35,098 nucleotides of DNA from the IMG/VR virus record IMGVR_UViG_3300044980_000225, positions 1 through 35,098 of that record, one strand, 5' to 3'. This DNA comes from a virus. Shown one piece after another: positions 7,996 to 15,897 of this stretch. The notes beneath the pieces were generated by a model. The model ran no database searches. It was given only the letters and a program-made list of their open reading frames with translations, and was not told the origin of the DNA. The first letter of the stretch is position 1, and the number at the start of each line of letters is the position of its first letter. Made by a program: the position numbers and the translations under genes.

Positions 7996-8012
7996 GGGGA
8001 GTTTTCCTCCCC
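7996..8012 (-). terminator. Intercistronic hairpin after the 49-residue ORF
   Basis: Minus strand: GGGGAG, loop GAAAA, CTCCCC, then GTTATTTCATTTTC. The stem is 6 bp and GC-rich with a GNRA-like loop. The T content downstream is weak, so partial termination or mRNA end protection is more likely than full termination. Confidence 0.5.
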
Positions 8013-8032
8013 ACTATTTCAACCACGACTAA

Positions 8033-8182
8033 CTAACGTACACGAAAAGTATCTTCAAATTGTAATCTACGCTTTACTTCATTTTCTTTAGTCTTCTTTT
8101 TAGTATCATCTTTGGTATTCAGATTCAATAAACGCTTGGCGATCTTAGTCGCTTTGCCTTTTTTGCGGATTGTTCCCGGCAT
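8033..8182 (-). CDS. Tiny basic protein, 49 residues
   Basis: ATG 8182 (MPGTIRKKGKATKIAKRLLN) to TAG at 8033-8035, with a near-perfect AAGGAGGATCAG SD directly upstream. The product is extremely Lys/Arg-rich (more than a third) with no acidic cluster except near the C-terminus (FEDTFRVR). It fills an otherwise empty gap in the head operon. The strong SD makes it a convincing gene despite its size. A role in binding DNA or in the scaffold/portal complex is possible. Confidence 0.7.
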   Translation of the reverse strand: MPGTIRKKGKATKIAKRLLNLNTKDDTKKKTKENEVKRRLQFEDTFRVR

Positions 8183-8192
8183 CTGATCCTCC

Positions 8193-8531
8193 TTAATACT
8201 TTGTATCAGATCTAAATTTCTTCATGCCGGCTTCATCTTGACCCATTTGTTTATCGATACCACCAATAGTATCATCAAGATCAGGATATGGATTGCCATG
8301 ATACGAAGATGGCCACGCTCTCATAATTACCTGTTGAGGCATGTTTGCTACCGCATTATGGTCTTCACTAATCATACGCGAATCTTCTCGCTCCATACGA
8401 CGTCGTGCATCAACGCCAGCATATTCGCCTTCATTCATATTTTTTCCATTTCCGCCATGTACGTCCATACCATGGCTATGATGTCCCATTTTTCGTTCTT
8501 GACGGGACTCACTATAATGTCTTTTCTTCAT
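8193..8531 (-). CDS. Small charged head-operon protein, unknown
   Basis: A 112-residue protein starting at ATG 8531 (MKKRHYSESRQERKMGHHSHG). AAGGAA lies six bases upstream; the longer frame to 8576 lacks an SD and would run close to the portal gene's end. It is rich in His, Gly, Met and Arg, and predicted largely disordered. It contains DARRRMEREDSRMISEDHNAVANMPQQVIMRAWP followed by PYPDLDDTIGGIDKQM. It is encoded directly after the portal. It may be a portal-associated or internal head protein; no family assigned. Confidence 0.65.
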   Translation of the reverse strand: MKKRHYSESRQERKMGHHSHGMDVHGGNGKNMNEGEYAGVDARRRMEREDSRMISEDHNAVANMPQQVIMRAWPSSYHGNPYPDLDDTIGGIDKQMGQDEAGMKKFRSDTKY

Positions 8532-8594
8532 TCTGCTTCCTTGTAGCAACTGAGTTATCTTTTTTGATAATCTCAAGGTTTAAATATCCTCTAA

Positions 8595-10643
8595 CTACTG
8601 TATCATTGGCTGGGATTGTTCTTGCATATCGGGTTGTTGCATCTGTCGCTGTTGAACGTCTTGAATAGCGCTTGCATCTTTAAGGGTCTTAGCAACAGTA
8701 ACAAGCTGAGCCAAATGATTAATATCCATTCCATCTAATTCTTTCATAGCTTTTACCAGATTCAATAAGCCGAGTTCATGGTCTTTAATCGCTGCCGCAC
8801 GGCGTTCTTCAGCAAGCGCCTGATTTTCTTGAATACGACTGTATCGTTCTGCACCAAGTCCTTGATCTGCTTGAGCACGCGCCTGAGCTAATTGAATGCG
8901 TGATTGTGCTTCTTGCTCAGCAACTTGCATTTGAGCTTGTTGTTGCTGCATCATTTGTTGTTTTTCTTGTTCCATAGCGGCCATTAATTTGCGTTTATCC
9001 TGTACGGTAACTGCATCAATAATTGAACTGTCTGGAATTGGAATACCAAGTTCACGAAGTTGTAAGAGCTGTGCCAGTTCCATTTGTTTTTGCGTAGTAC
9101 TATTAATGCCTTCTTCAACTGCAGAATCGTACTTTCCAAAAGCTTTATTATAAAATTGTGGCGCTGGTTCTTCTTGTATAATTTTTTTTATTTTACCTGG
9201 CGTAAAGTTACTTTGAATAACATCAATCATAATCTTACCCAATAATTTTTGTGATCGATCAAGTTGATCGAAAAGTCTCTGAAGAGTAGTAAGACCAGCT
9301 CCTTGTCTAAGCATGCTTAAAATGCCTGCTTTGTCATCAATTGCTGAACCGAGCAATTCTTCATTTACACCTGAAATTTCTTGAACTTCCCGTGAAAGAA
9401 TTTCTGACAATTGGATCATTGATGGCGGAACTTGTGGCGGAATGATCTGTTCAACATCACTCATTTGCGCTTCTTCTTTTAATGCCAGACCTCGTCCTTG
9501 ACCGGATAAGAATATGTCTCGTGGATTTACGAGAGAACTTTCTTTATACTTCCAACCCGAATTAATTTGGCTTTCAAGGATATCAAGTTCAATTGCTTTA
9601 CGTCGATTATAGAGATATTGTGCATCACGCAGACCACGCACTACTCCTTGTACACGGCCGGGAAAGTAAGGCATTTCTGGGGTGTAATATGCCATGACTG
9701 GTACAAATGGATATAAATCTATATTGAGAGGATTAGGGCCATCATACATGACCTTACCTTGGACAACAATAGCAAGACGTACCGTTGGTATTTCTTGATC
9801 TATTACCGCTATAGATGGTTCATGTTGTAAAAATATTTTCAACATGTCTTCATCTTGACCGCGCCATTCTTGGCTTTCACCTGTCTGAGAATCAACAAGC
9901 ATTTTTTGTTTGCGATAATCACGGTAATAATATTCATCGTACGTTAATAAATTTTTCATACCATAATTGTAATTCTCTGGCATAAATTGGAACTTACCAT
10001 CACGATTATCATTTCCCATAAGTTGCATAATTTGATCAACTTTATCGGGTAATAATGAAGCACATTCTCCTTTTGTAAGGAATGATCGCTTCCAAATTGC
10101 ATTACAGTCTGATAAATCATGTTTCCTAAAAAAGGGGTCAATCAGAAAGCTATTATAGGAACAATTATCAACTTTTATATTACCTGATATGGGATCAGAC
10201 CTAAAGTCTAACCAAACCTGTAAAAGATTCATGCCGGTACCAAGAGCACCATGAAATGCATCTGATATGGTTTCCAATACCCCTTCTTGTTGATTGCACC
10301 ACAATAATATCTTTGAATATTGATCTGCAGTTCCTTCATCAGCATTTTCAACAGGAACCACGATCGTTGACTTCCTATTGCGACGCTGATGGCCAGATAT
10401 CATTTCTACAACGCGGCGAATACGGTTAAAAGAAAAAGAACGACGACGATTTGCAGGTAAATTTCCATATATATCATTCCAAACGGTTTGATCACCCGTT
10501 AGGAATCGGGTATCGGTATCAGCTTCAGTCCAAAAAGATTGATTAATTGAGATAGATTCGGCATAAAACGCCATCATACGATCAAGAATTCCTCGATCTT
10601 GTTCATTATAATATTCTGGTCCAAGTTGGGGAAATAATGGCAT
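8595..10643 (-). CDS. Portal protein, P22-like
   Basis: A 682-residue protein with SD TAGGAGTAG before ATG 10643. The N-terminal region (WTEADTDTRFLTGDQ, FNRIRRVVEMISGHQRRNRKS) and the stem region (PYFPGRVQGVVRGLRDAQYLYNRRKAIELD, then SREVQEISGVNEELLGS) fit the P22-type portal family. These form the dodecameric vertex through which DNA is packaged and to which adaptors bind. The last ~130 residues are a long Gln/Ala-rich coiled coil (from about residue 555), comparable to a barrel extension. The length is close to P22 portal size. It lies after the terminase and under its own late promoter element (10679-10707). Confidence 0.85.
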   Translation of the reverse strand: MPLFPQLGPEYYNEQDRGILDRMMAFYAESISINQSFWTEADTDTRFLTGDQTVWNDIYGNLPANRRRSFSFNRIRRVVEMISGHQRRNRKSTIVVPVENADEGTADQYSKILLWCNQQEGVLETISDAFHGALGTGMNLLQVWLDFRSDPISGNIKVDNCSYNSFLIDPFFRKHDLSDCNAIWKRSFLTKGECASLLPDKVDQIMQLMGNDNRDGKFQFMPENYNYGMKNLLTYDEYYYRDYRKQKMLVDSQTGESQEWRGQDEDMLKIFLQHEPSIAVIDQEIPTVRLAIVVQGKVMYDGPNPLNIDLYPFVPVMAYYTPEMPYFPGRVQGVVRGLRDAQYLYNRRKAIELDILESQINSGWKYKESSLVNPRDIFLSGQGRGLALKEEAQMSDVEQIIPPQVPPSMIQLSEILSREVQEISGVNEELLGSAIDDKAGILSMLRQGAGLTTLQRLFDQLDRSQKLLGKIMIDVIQSNFTPGKIKKIIQEEPAPQFYNKAFGKYDSAVEEGINSTTQKQMELAQLLQLRELGIPIPDSSIIDAVTVQDKRKLMAAMEQEKQQMMQQQQAQMQVAEQEAQSRIQLAQARAQADQGLGAERYSRIQENQALAEERRAAAIKDHELGLLNLVKAMKELDGMDINHLAQLVTVAKTLKDASAIQDVQQRQMQQPDMQEQSQPMIQ

Positions 10644-10678
10644 CGCTACTCCTAGACGTCAGGGAATGAATCCTCAAC

Positions 10679-10707
10679 AGACTAAGAGTGCGATTAATTT
10701 TCGACAA
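10679..10707 (-). promoter_or_regulatory. Late promoter element, copy 2 (portal unit)
   Basis: Minus strand: -35 TTGTCG, 17-bp spacer with ATCGCACT, -10 TAGTCT, identical over 29 bp to the copy at 2668-2696. It overlaps the 3' end of the 81-residue gene upstream and lies 36 bases before the portal ATG. Identity between two sites 8 kb apart argues for function. Confidence 0.6.
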
Positions 10708-10939
10708 GACTATTTTCTAATAGATTTTCGAGAAGGTCTACAACACCTTCATCGCTGAAATAATTGAGTGATTGGCATGTATAATGGCTTTTTGGATTAA
10801 TTCGTGCATTATATATAAAATCAATGAATTCTCTAAGTACTTCTGACTCTTGGTATATATCCGAATAAAGATCTTCAAGATCATCGATATCATTTTTATG
10901 TTTACTGGCAAGTTTAAACAATCGTTTATTTTCCATCAT
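10694..10939 (-). CDS. Small hypothetical protein
   Basis: An 81-residue acidic, helical protein starting at ATG 10939 (MMENKRLFKLASKHKNDIDDL) and overlapping the end of the preceding gene by 14 bases. The overlapping starts and stops suggest translational coupling. It is rich in Asp, Glu and Leu (DDLEDLYSDIYQES, VVDLLENLLENSL). No domain recognised. It lies between terminase and portal; its stop region is inside the portal promoter element. Confidence 0.5.
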   Translation of the reverse strand: MMENKRLFKLASKHKNDIDDLEDLYSDIYQESEVLREFIDFIYNARINPKSHYTCQSLNYFSDEGVVDLLENLLENSLVEN

Positions 10940-11174
10940 TTTTTGGTTCTGAAAATATAATATGATCGATTATTTTATACACATCATTAGGATATTTATC
11001 ACAAAACGCCTTTAGAAGATGAAGATCTTTGATCAAATGCAATAAGCGACCAATTTTATCAAAATATTCTTGAGCTTCGCGCTTATTGTCTAGTTTTGCC
11101 GCATTGTTTAATGCATGTAGACTATATTCATATGTTTCGCAAATTTTCTTAAATAACACTGTATTGGTGTTCAT
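10926..11174 (-). CDS. Small helical hypothetical protein
   Basis: An 82-residue protein with SD AAAGGTAT before ATG 11174, 23 bases after the terminase stop. It is mostly helical (ICETYEYSLHALNNAAKL, RLLHLIKDLHLLKAFCDKY). I do not recognise a family. It belongs to the packaging operon by spacing and strand. Confidence 0.55.
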   Translation of the reverse strand: MNTNTVLFKKICETYEYSLHALNNAAKLDNKREAQEYFDKIGRLLHLIKDLHLLKAFCDKYPNDVYKIIDHIIFSEPKNDGK

Positions 11175-11197
11175 ATATACCTTTCTAAAAAATTAAC

Positions 11198-12556
11198 TCA
11201 GAAAAATCCTGGGCCGCTTTGAGGCAAATCATCTCTGAAAACTGAGGGCATATTAGAAGGAGCGCCATATACCGTTTCCATATAGCGTTTTTCTAATTCT
11301 TCAGCTGATAACCCATCACGCGTTTTAGGTAATGACACACATAAATATCGCATCGCATCTGCAAAATGTGAAGCAAAATTATGAAGAGGTTGAGATTTAT
11401 ATATTTTCTTTTTCGTATCATATTCTTGGCGATAGTTCTCTAATGCTTTTATAAGCGGGGCACATTTGCCTTCATCAATCCATATCTTGCTGAAGGACGA
11501 ACGAACTGATTCGATACCATCCATTATCGTCACATTTTCTGCAACTGTAAACTTAATGCCCAGTTGTTTTGCTTTCTCAATACGCGTCATTCCAGAACCC
11601 CATTCGTTGACGGCGATGTCATGGGGAGCGATATGTTTTCCATATGAATAATCTTTAGAGTTAATCACGTTTATGTAATGCTCAAGGCCTTCTTTATTGT
11701 TTTCGTAACAATCAATTATGCGCACCGTTTGACCAATAACCTGAAAGAAGATTATAGTAGTACTATCACGCATACCGATATCCCATGCGGTATGAACTTT
11801 GAATGCCACTTCCCATGGAACTTGAGATATTTGCCCTTTAAGGCGCATCTTATCAAGATATTTTGCATAATAAGCACCTTCAACACCAAGTGAAAATGAT
11901 GTAAAATATTCTTGCTGAATTAAATCCTCACTCATTATACCTTCTAATCGTTCTTTTTCGATTAAAGATATGGGTATGTGATTGGTATCTTCAACGGTGA
12001 GTTTATATACAAACCAGTCTGATAAATTGAGAGCAATTTGATACAATTCCCATAGATGGTTCTTGCCACGAGGAGTACTTAAAAAGATAGCAGTTCCTAG
12101 ATTGGCGGTTAAGATCGGCCGAATATATTGATATGCCCGTGGGTCTTGTAATGCATATTCAGAAAATATAGCCATTTGGCAATTTGTTCCCATAAGAGAA
12201 TCATAGTTATCTGATCCCACTATTTGAAGTAGACTATCATTTATAAAACGTATTTTCATTTCTTGGCTGTTTATGGAATGTATTGCTTCTTTAGGAATAT
12301 AATCTAAAAAGCGTTCACCAGAATTGGTTACTGAATCCCAGATAACTTTCTTGCCCTGTGCATAGGAGGGGAATATATAATATATGACCTGAGTTTTGGT
12401 CAAAGCAGAACGAATGGCTAAATTCCATGCACAGATATCTTTTCCCGCACGTCTCGGAAGTATGGCCAATACCCGTTTATACTTTTTATTTATAACGGCA
12501 TCAAGAATCGGTATTTGATATTCCCTTGGAATGAACTTATCAAGATTGATCTTCAT
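11198..12556 (-). CDS. terL: Terminase large subunit (packaging ATPase/nuclease)
   Basis: A 452-residue protein. The Walker A motif LPRRAGKD spans residues 33-40. The Walker B-like CQMAIFSEYA is at about 126-135, with Ser-Glu where many relatives have Asp-Glu. The coupling motif IFLSTPRGKNHLWEL follows. The C-terminal RNase H-like nuclease has its acidic residues in HTAWDIGMRDSTTI, HDIA and the final HFADAMRY. Length and motifs fit the P22-like/Terminase_6 large subunits that translocate DNA into the procapsid and cut the concatemer. ATG 12556 has only a weak SD; a strong GGAGGAT lies farther upstream. It lies upstream of the portal. Confidence 0.9.
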   Translation of the reverse strand: MKINLDKFIPREYQIPILDAVINKKYKRVLAILPRRAGKDICAWNLAIRSALTKTQVIYYIFPSYAQGKKVIWDSVTNSGERFLDYIPKEAIHSINSQEMKIRFINDSLLQIVGSDNYDSLMGTNCQMAIFSEYALQDPRAYQYIRPILTANLGTAIFLSTPRGKNHLWELYQIALNLSDWFVYKLTVEDTNHIPISLIEKERLEGIMSEDLIQQEYFTSFSLGVEGAYYAKYLDKMRLKGQISQVPWEVAFKVHTAWDIGMRDSTTIIFFQVIGQTVRIIDCYENNKEGLEHYINVINSKDYSYGKHIAPHDIAVNEWGSGMTRIEKAKQLGIKFTVAENVTIMDGIESVRSSFSKIWIDEGKCAPLIKALENYRQEYDTKKKIYKSQPLHNFASHFADAMRYLCVSLPKTRDGLSAEELEKRYMETVYGAPSNMPSVFRDDLPQSGPGFF

Positions 12557-12606
12557 TACGGCCCCATATAAAGTTGCGTAAATCCTCCGATTGGATTACC
12601 CCCTAT

Positions 12607-13173
12607 TTATTTTTTGCATTCATTATGCCCTACACATTTTTGTTTTGGCTCTTCAGTTTTAAGTTTGTAGTTTATATTGTCTTGAACAAACGTTTGCCCT
12701 GTAAAGTGTTTATTATTACACCAACAAACACATTTTGCATGACAATCGCAATACCCATCTTCTTCATCAAGATCCATACAATGGCTACAGTTACAGCAAT
12801 TCCAAATGATGTGTCGACTACGTTTTTTAAATTCAAGCAAACCGAGCTGCTGAGCTAAGTCATCACTGAAACAAAGTTGATCAGCACCATCAATTTCAAC
12901 TGGTGGTATATATGGCTTATAAGAGTTCGAAACCGTTTGGGGTTTATTTATATTCTCACCAGGAACTGTTTTTTGACGATAAAATTCACGATTAACAATG
13001 CCACATTCTTCCTGGATTAAAGTAGCACAGTTATCAAAGTGGTCTGAAATCCACTTACTTATAAAACGTGGTGTGACATAATTATTACTTAAACGAGAAT
13101 GTATTTTCAACAAACGATCATATATTCCAACTTTCAAGTGCAGGCTTATTCGTTTCATCTTGTTTTTTTGCAT
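12607..13173 (-). CDS. RHH-like protein with Cys-rich zinc-binding C-terminus
   Basis: I place the start at ATG 13173 (MQKNKMKRISLHLKVGIYDRL), 7 bases after GGAG; the product is 188 residues. The N-terminal ~75 residues (a short strand, then two helices, then QEECGIVNREFYRQK) align with the next upstream gene, so the two are tandem paralogues. The predicted strand-helix-helix shape suggests ribbon-helix-helix DNA binding. About residues 130-165 are packed with Cys and His (WNCCNCSHCMDLDEEDGYC, then DCHAKCVCWCNNKH), probably binding two or more zinc ions. It overlaps the preceding gene by 56 bases. Unknown role near terminase; possibly a regulator. Confidence 0.6.
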   Translation of the reverse strand: MQKNKMKRISLHLKVGIYDRLLKIHSRLSNNYVTPRFISKWISDHFDNCATLIQEECGIVNREFYRQKTVPGENINKPQTVSNSYKPYIPPVEIDGADQLCFSDDLAQQLGLLEFKKRSRHIIWNCCNCSHCMDLDEEDGYCDCHAKCVCWCNNKHFTGQTFVQDNINYKLKTEEPKQKCVGHNECKK

Positions 13174-13552
13174 CTTCTTGCTCCGGTGTTGGCGGCATTT
13201 TAATATCAATTAGATTAGCAGGCATATTCATCCCATAATTCATCAAGGGAATCGGGGGAACCACTGATAATGGTTGTGGTTTTATACACTCAGACGATCT
13301 GTCATTATAAAACTCTCGCGTAGCAATAGCACATTCTTCTCGATAAAGAATGTCATTGTTTTCAATAAGGTGTACGAGCCAATCATTAAATTCAGATCTC
13401 ATGACCCATTGAGTTCCCATAGAAGATCGATTGCCACCATCCCATTCTTGACGACCACCATGGTGCTTATAAATGAACTTTAACCGATTCATTAAAATGG
13501 GATTGATAATCAGAGTTACTCTGTGATTCTTCAATTTTTTTTGGCGTGCCAT
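13118..13552 (-). CDS. RHH-like putative DNA-binding protein (paralogue of next gene)
   Basis: A 144-residue protein with SD TAGGAAT before ATG 13552. Residues 8-30 (NHRVTLIINPILMNRLKFIY) and 52-90 (RSEFNDWLVHLIENNDIL, REECAIATREFYNDR) mirror the gene at 12607-13173, with an insertion (GGRQEWDGGNRSSMG) between the helices. The C-terminal part is Pro/Met-rich and lacks the Cys cluster of its paralogue. The likely role is DNA binding or transcription regulation, inferred from the strand-helix-helix pattern only. Confidence 0.6.
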   Translation of the reverse strand: MARQKKLKNHRVTLIINPILMNRLKFIYKHHGGRQEWDGGNRSSMGTQWVMRSEFNDWLVHLIENNDILYREECAIATREFYNDRSSECIKPQPLSVVPPIPLMNYGMNMPANLIDIKMPPTPEQEDAKKQDETNKPALESWNI

Positions 13553-13600
13553 TTAATTCCTAAAAAATTCCACGTTATATAGTGTAGTGATTTACGTTTC

Positions 13601-13966
13601 TCATTTTACTATATCATTATGCATAACACGTGGTGTTACTCTTGGTTTTTTCGCACCTTCAAGAACATATAACCGTTTTACAATAGCATTTAGACGCTCT
13701 GTTGATTTGTCCGAGTATTCTTTTAATTCTCTCGCAAGTTTTGCTTGGGCGCTTTTACAGCATGTTGCATTGCTTTGAAAAGCATCTTTGAGTTTATGCT
13801 CAATTACCATCAATCGATGTCGTGTGCGCTCATCCATTTCTGTCAGTACCTGTTCACACGCATTCTTATAGTATTTATTAAAACGTTTTTCAAAATGTTT
13901 ATTCGTATAGTAAAATAAACATGATAAAATTAATGTGGAAAAAAACAAAAAAAAATAATCGGTCAT
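13601..13966 (-). CDS. Membrane-anchored coiled-coil protein, possible i-spanin-like
   Basis: A 121-residue protein starting at ATG 13966, whose ATGA overlaps the stop of the preceding gene. An N-terminal transmembrane helix (residues 4-21, YFFLFFSTLILSCLFYYT) is followed by a basic patch and then a long charged coiled coil to the end (VLTEMDERTRHRLMVIEHKLKDAF, ELKEYSDKSTERLNAIVKRL). This architecture is compatible with an inner-membrane spanin subunit. No recognisable holin, endolysin or outer spanin lies next to it, so the lysis role is only a hypothesis. Confidence 0.5.
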   Translation of the reverse strand: MTDYFFLFFSTLILSCLFYYTNKHFEKRFNKYYKNACEQVLTEMDERTRHRLMVIEHKLKDAFQSNATCCKSAQAKLARELKEYSDKSTERLNAIVKRLYVLEGAKKPRVTPRVMHNDIVK

Positions 13967-14226
13967 TGTATCTCTTTCTTTTTGCATTTATCTATTTCTT
14001 CTAAGATTTCTTTTTTCTTACATTGATGCGTATTAAAAAGATCAACACGTCTTTTAAATTCATTAAGGGCTTTAGTGTACCAGGAATCCATATCTTCTTG
14101 TGTAAGATTTGTCTTGTTTATAGAACAATCGGTTTCGACTGTTACGAAGCCCTCTTTATTAATATAAAACTGAGTATCCATCGGATCTATATCTTTTAGA
14201 TCGAAAAGCTTTTTTGTTTCTTCCAT
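13963..14226 (-). CDS. Small hypothetical protein
   Basis: An 87-residue protein with SD AAGGACATG before ATG 14226. It is charged and soluble (MEETKKLFDLKDIDPMDTQF) with repeated KKKEI near the C-terminus (CKKKEILEEIDKCKKKEIQ). It begins one base after the RusA gene and its stop overlaps the next start, so it belongs to a tightly packed operon. No family recognised. Confidence 0.55.
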   Translation of the reverse strand: MEETKKLFDLKDIDPMDTQFYINKEGFVTVETDCSINKTNLTQEDMDSWYTKALNEFKRRVDLFNTHQCKKKEILEEIDKCKKKEIQ

Positions 14227-14227
14227 A

Positions 14228-14608
14228 TCATGTCCTTAAAATGTTATCGATTTCATTCACGTATATTTCGGTGTGAGGAGATTGCGCATAGACTTTTGTT
14301 GCTATTATCTTTACTACTTGTTTATCATCTTCATAGAGAACACCATTGGCACAATCCATGTAAAATTTGATCAAGTTGTCCAAATCGGGACGATTAAAAT
14401 GCCAACAAGACTTAACTTTATGCTTCAGAAAGAACGATATGTGTAATTCGAGTGGTCCTATGAGAAGAGGAAGATTTTTATGCAGATACTTTAAATAAGT
14501 ACTTACCATCAACTTTTCTTTTGATTGGCAATCCCATACATGCCCATTACTAAATCGTGGCCTTTGTAAAGGAATTGGTTGACCATCAAGGATATATCGT
14601 ATGTTCAT
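14228..14608 (-). CDS. rusA: RusA-family Holliday junction resolvase
   Basis: A 126-residue protein, the usual RusA length. QRPRFSNGHVW is followed by RPDLDNLIKFYMDCANGVLYEDDKQVV. D75 and D77 correspond to the paired catalytic aspartates of RusA, D94/D95 to the third acidic residue, and K81 to the conserved Lys. RusA enzymes are dimeric, Mg-dependent nucleases that cut four-way junctions and thus trim branched DNA before packaging. It sits in the recombination/packaging operon with a degenerate paralogue at 15374-15847. The SD at ATG 14608 is weak (GTGGTG), so translation may be modest. Confidence 0.85.
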   Translation of the reverse strand: MNIRYILDGQPIPLQRPRFSNGHVWDCQSKEKLMVSTYLKYLHKNLPLLIGPLELHISFFLKHKVKSCWHFNRPDLDNLIKFYMDCANGVLYEDDKQVVKIIATKVYAQSPHTEIYVNEIDNILRT

Positions 14609-14634
14609 AGCATCACCACTACATGATAATATGA

Positions 14635-14877
14635 CTATATTTTTTCAAGTTGTGCCTCGCAATTTTTACAATAACGACGCCAATTCTTCGTTGCACACTG
14701 AGTACATTGTTTGGAGCTGCCATTTTTCAATGTGAATGCAGCTACAGCTCGTTCATTACCACAAATGCAACGACACAAATACTTCGTTGGTTCGTATGGT
14801 TTCTCCGCGCATATAAGTAATACCGTCCATTTTCCATATGCCGTACCTATCGGTATATATTGTCTACTTCTGCCCAT
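14635..14877 (-). CDS. Small zinc-ribbon protein
   Basis: An 80-residue protein starting at ATG 14877 (MGRSRQYIPIGTAYGKWTVL). The module 'G-x-x-Y-G-K-W-T-V-L ... C-R-C-x-C-G ... L-x-N-G-S-S-K-Q-C-x-x-C' spans residues 11-60 and has two Cys pairs that would bind zinc. A second pair, YCKNC, follows at the C-terminus. The same module appears in the genes at 17492-18277 and 19313-19936. Such modules often accompany HNH-like endonuclease domains in phages, but none is present here. It is probably nucleic-acid binding; the role is not known. Confidence 0.6.
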   Translation of the reverse strand: MGRSRQYIPIGTAYGKWTVLLICAEKPYEPTKYLCRCICGNERAVAAFTLKNGSSKQCTQCATKNWRRYCKNCEAQLEKI

Positions 14878-14897
14878 CTTTACTCTTCTGTAAGGAG

Positions 14898-15377
14898 TTA
14901 TTTTTCTTTATCTTCAGGTAACGGTTTTACTACCGGCGAATCAGGAATTGCATTCACATGCACATGAATTTCTTTTTCTGAAAGAGCGGCCGTATCCGGT
15001 TTATTCATCAACGCTCGTTCGCGCAACCACTCAAGATATTCTTTATCATACAATGGCCGCTTATCAAGCCAATCACGGCGATCAACAATCTTTTGACTAA
15101 AAGTAAGCATATCATTACGTCGTGCGTTAATAACTCCAACCGCATATTCCATGGCCGCAGCAAAATACTGGTTATCATCTATCCATTTTCTTTTCATGCG
15201 ATATGGAGAAAAGCCCCATTGCAATGCGAATACATCCACATAATAAGAATCTTCAAGATCGGCGTATTCACGCAATCGATCAGCCATATAAATCCACTGA
15301 TGGTCATTCCACGGTTTTATGCCATATTTTGGCACTTTTGGATCATCTTTATTAGTGGTCGCACGCACGAGTTTCAT
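14898..15377 (-). CDS. terS: Putative terminase small subunit
   Basis: A 159-residue protein with SD AAAGGATAA; its ATGA overlaps the stop of the upstream gene. Residues 42-85 (YYVDVFALQWGFSPYRMKRKWIDDNQYFAAAMEYAVGVI, in two parts) have the helix-turn-helix look of small-terminase DNA-binding domains: a 'W/F-A-x-x-x-G-F/Y-S-P' turn followed by a helix and an AMEYA-type oligomerisation helix. A charged linker and flexible C-tail follow. It lies upstream of terL with six genes between. The assignment rests on this pattern and size; another DNA-binding role is possible. Confidence 0.55.
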   Translation of the reverse strand: MKLVRATTNKDDPKVPKYGIKPWNDHQWIYMADRLREYADLEDSYYVDVFALQWGFSPYRMKRKWIDDNQYFAAAMEYAVGVINARRNDMLTFSQKIVDRRDWLDKRPLYDKEYLEWLRERALMNKPDTAALSEKEIHVHVNAIPDSPVVKPLPEDKEK

Positions 15378-15847
15378 TGATTATCCTTTGATTTATAAGG
15401 ACCTTCCTTTAATTCAGTTATAGTAAAAGACAAGTATGGTTCAGGCAAAACCGTATATTTCTTAAAACAAGATACCGAACTGATATAAGTACCATCATTA
15501 AACAATATCTTTTCTCCGATGCGTTCAATTAACCCAACAAGAATAGAAATATACGGTTTTATAATACAATATTTCTCATGAGTAGACTTTGTTAGTTTAG
15601 TTTGGCGATAAATTGGCAAAGCAGATATAAAATACACCTCAAGATCTAGATGTAACGGGCCCGAATATAATGGTCTATTCCCATGTTGACGTTCCAATTC
15701 AACGGTTAAAACAATAAGTTGTTGTTGTAAATGAGATAATATTTTGCGGGCAGTGATGCGTGTCTTTGAAAGGGTACGAATATCGCCTTTCAATATGTAC
15801 GCAATTTTTGTGTCAGAATAATTTTTTTGTTCAGAACTCTCTACCAT
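15374..15847 (-). CDS. RusA-like protein lacking catalytic aspartates
   Basis: A 157-residue protein with GGGAG nine bases before ATG 15847. The layout follows RusA: an N-terminal strand AYILKGDIRTLSKTR, then GPLHLDLEVYF as second strand, then KPYISILVGLIERIGEKILFNDGTYISSV. Where active RusA has 'P-D-x-D-N-L', this protein has P98-Y99-I100-S101-I102-L103, so both paired aspartates are lost (Tyr and Ser); one downstream Asp (D118) remains. It is therefore probably a non-cleaving junction- or DNA-binding paralogue of the RusA gene at 14228. The similarity is my own alignment by eye. Confidence 0.55.
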   Translation of the reverse strand: MVESSEQKNYSDTKIAYILKGDIRTLSKTRITARKILSHLQQQLIVLTVELERQHGNRPLYSGPLHLDLEVYFISALPIYRQTKLTKSTHEKYCIIKPYISILVGLIERIGEKILFNDGTYISSVSCFKKYTVLPEPYLSFTITELKEGPYKSKDNQ

Positions 15848-15897
15848 TTACCACAACTCCCAAACTACTTGCGTAGTCGATTTTTGACCCCATATTA

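Noticed and set aside
13601-13966. Firm annotation as an i-spanin
   Set aside because: The topology fits, but no outer spanin, holin or endolysin is adjacent, so I kept it as a possibility only.
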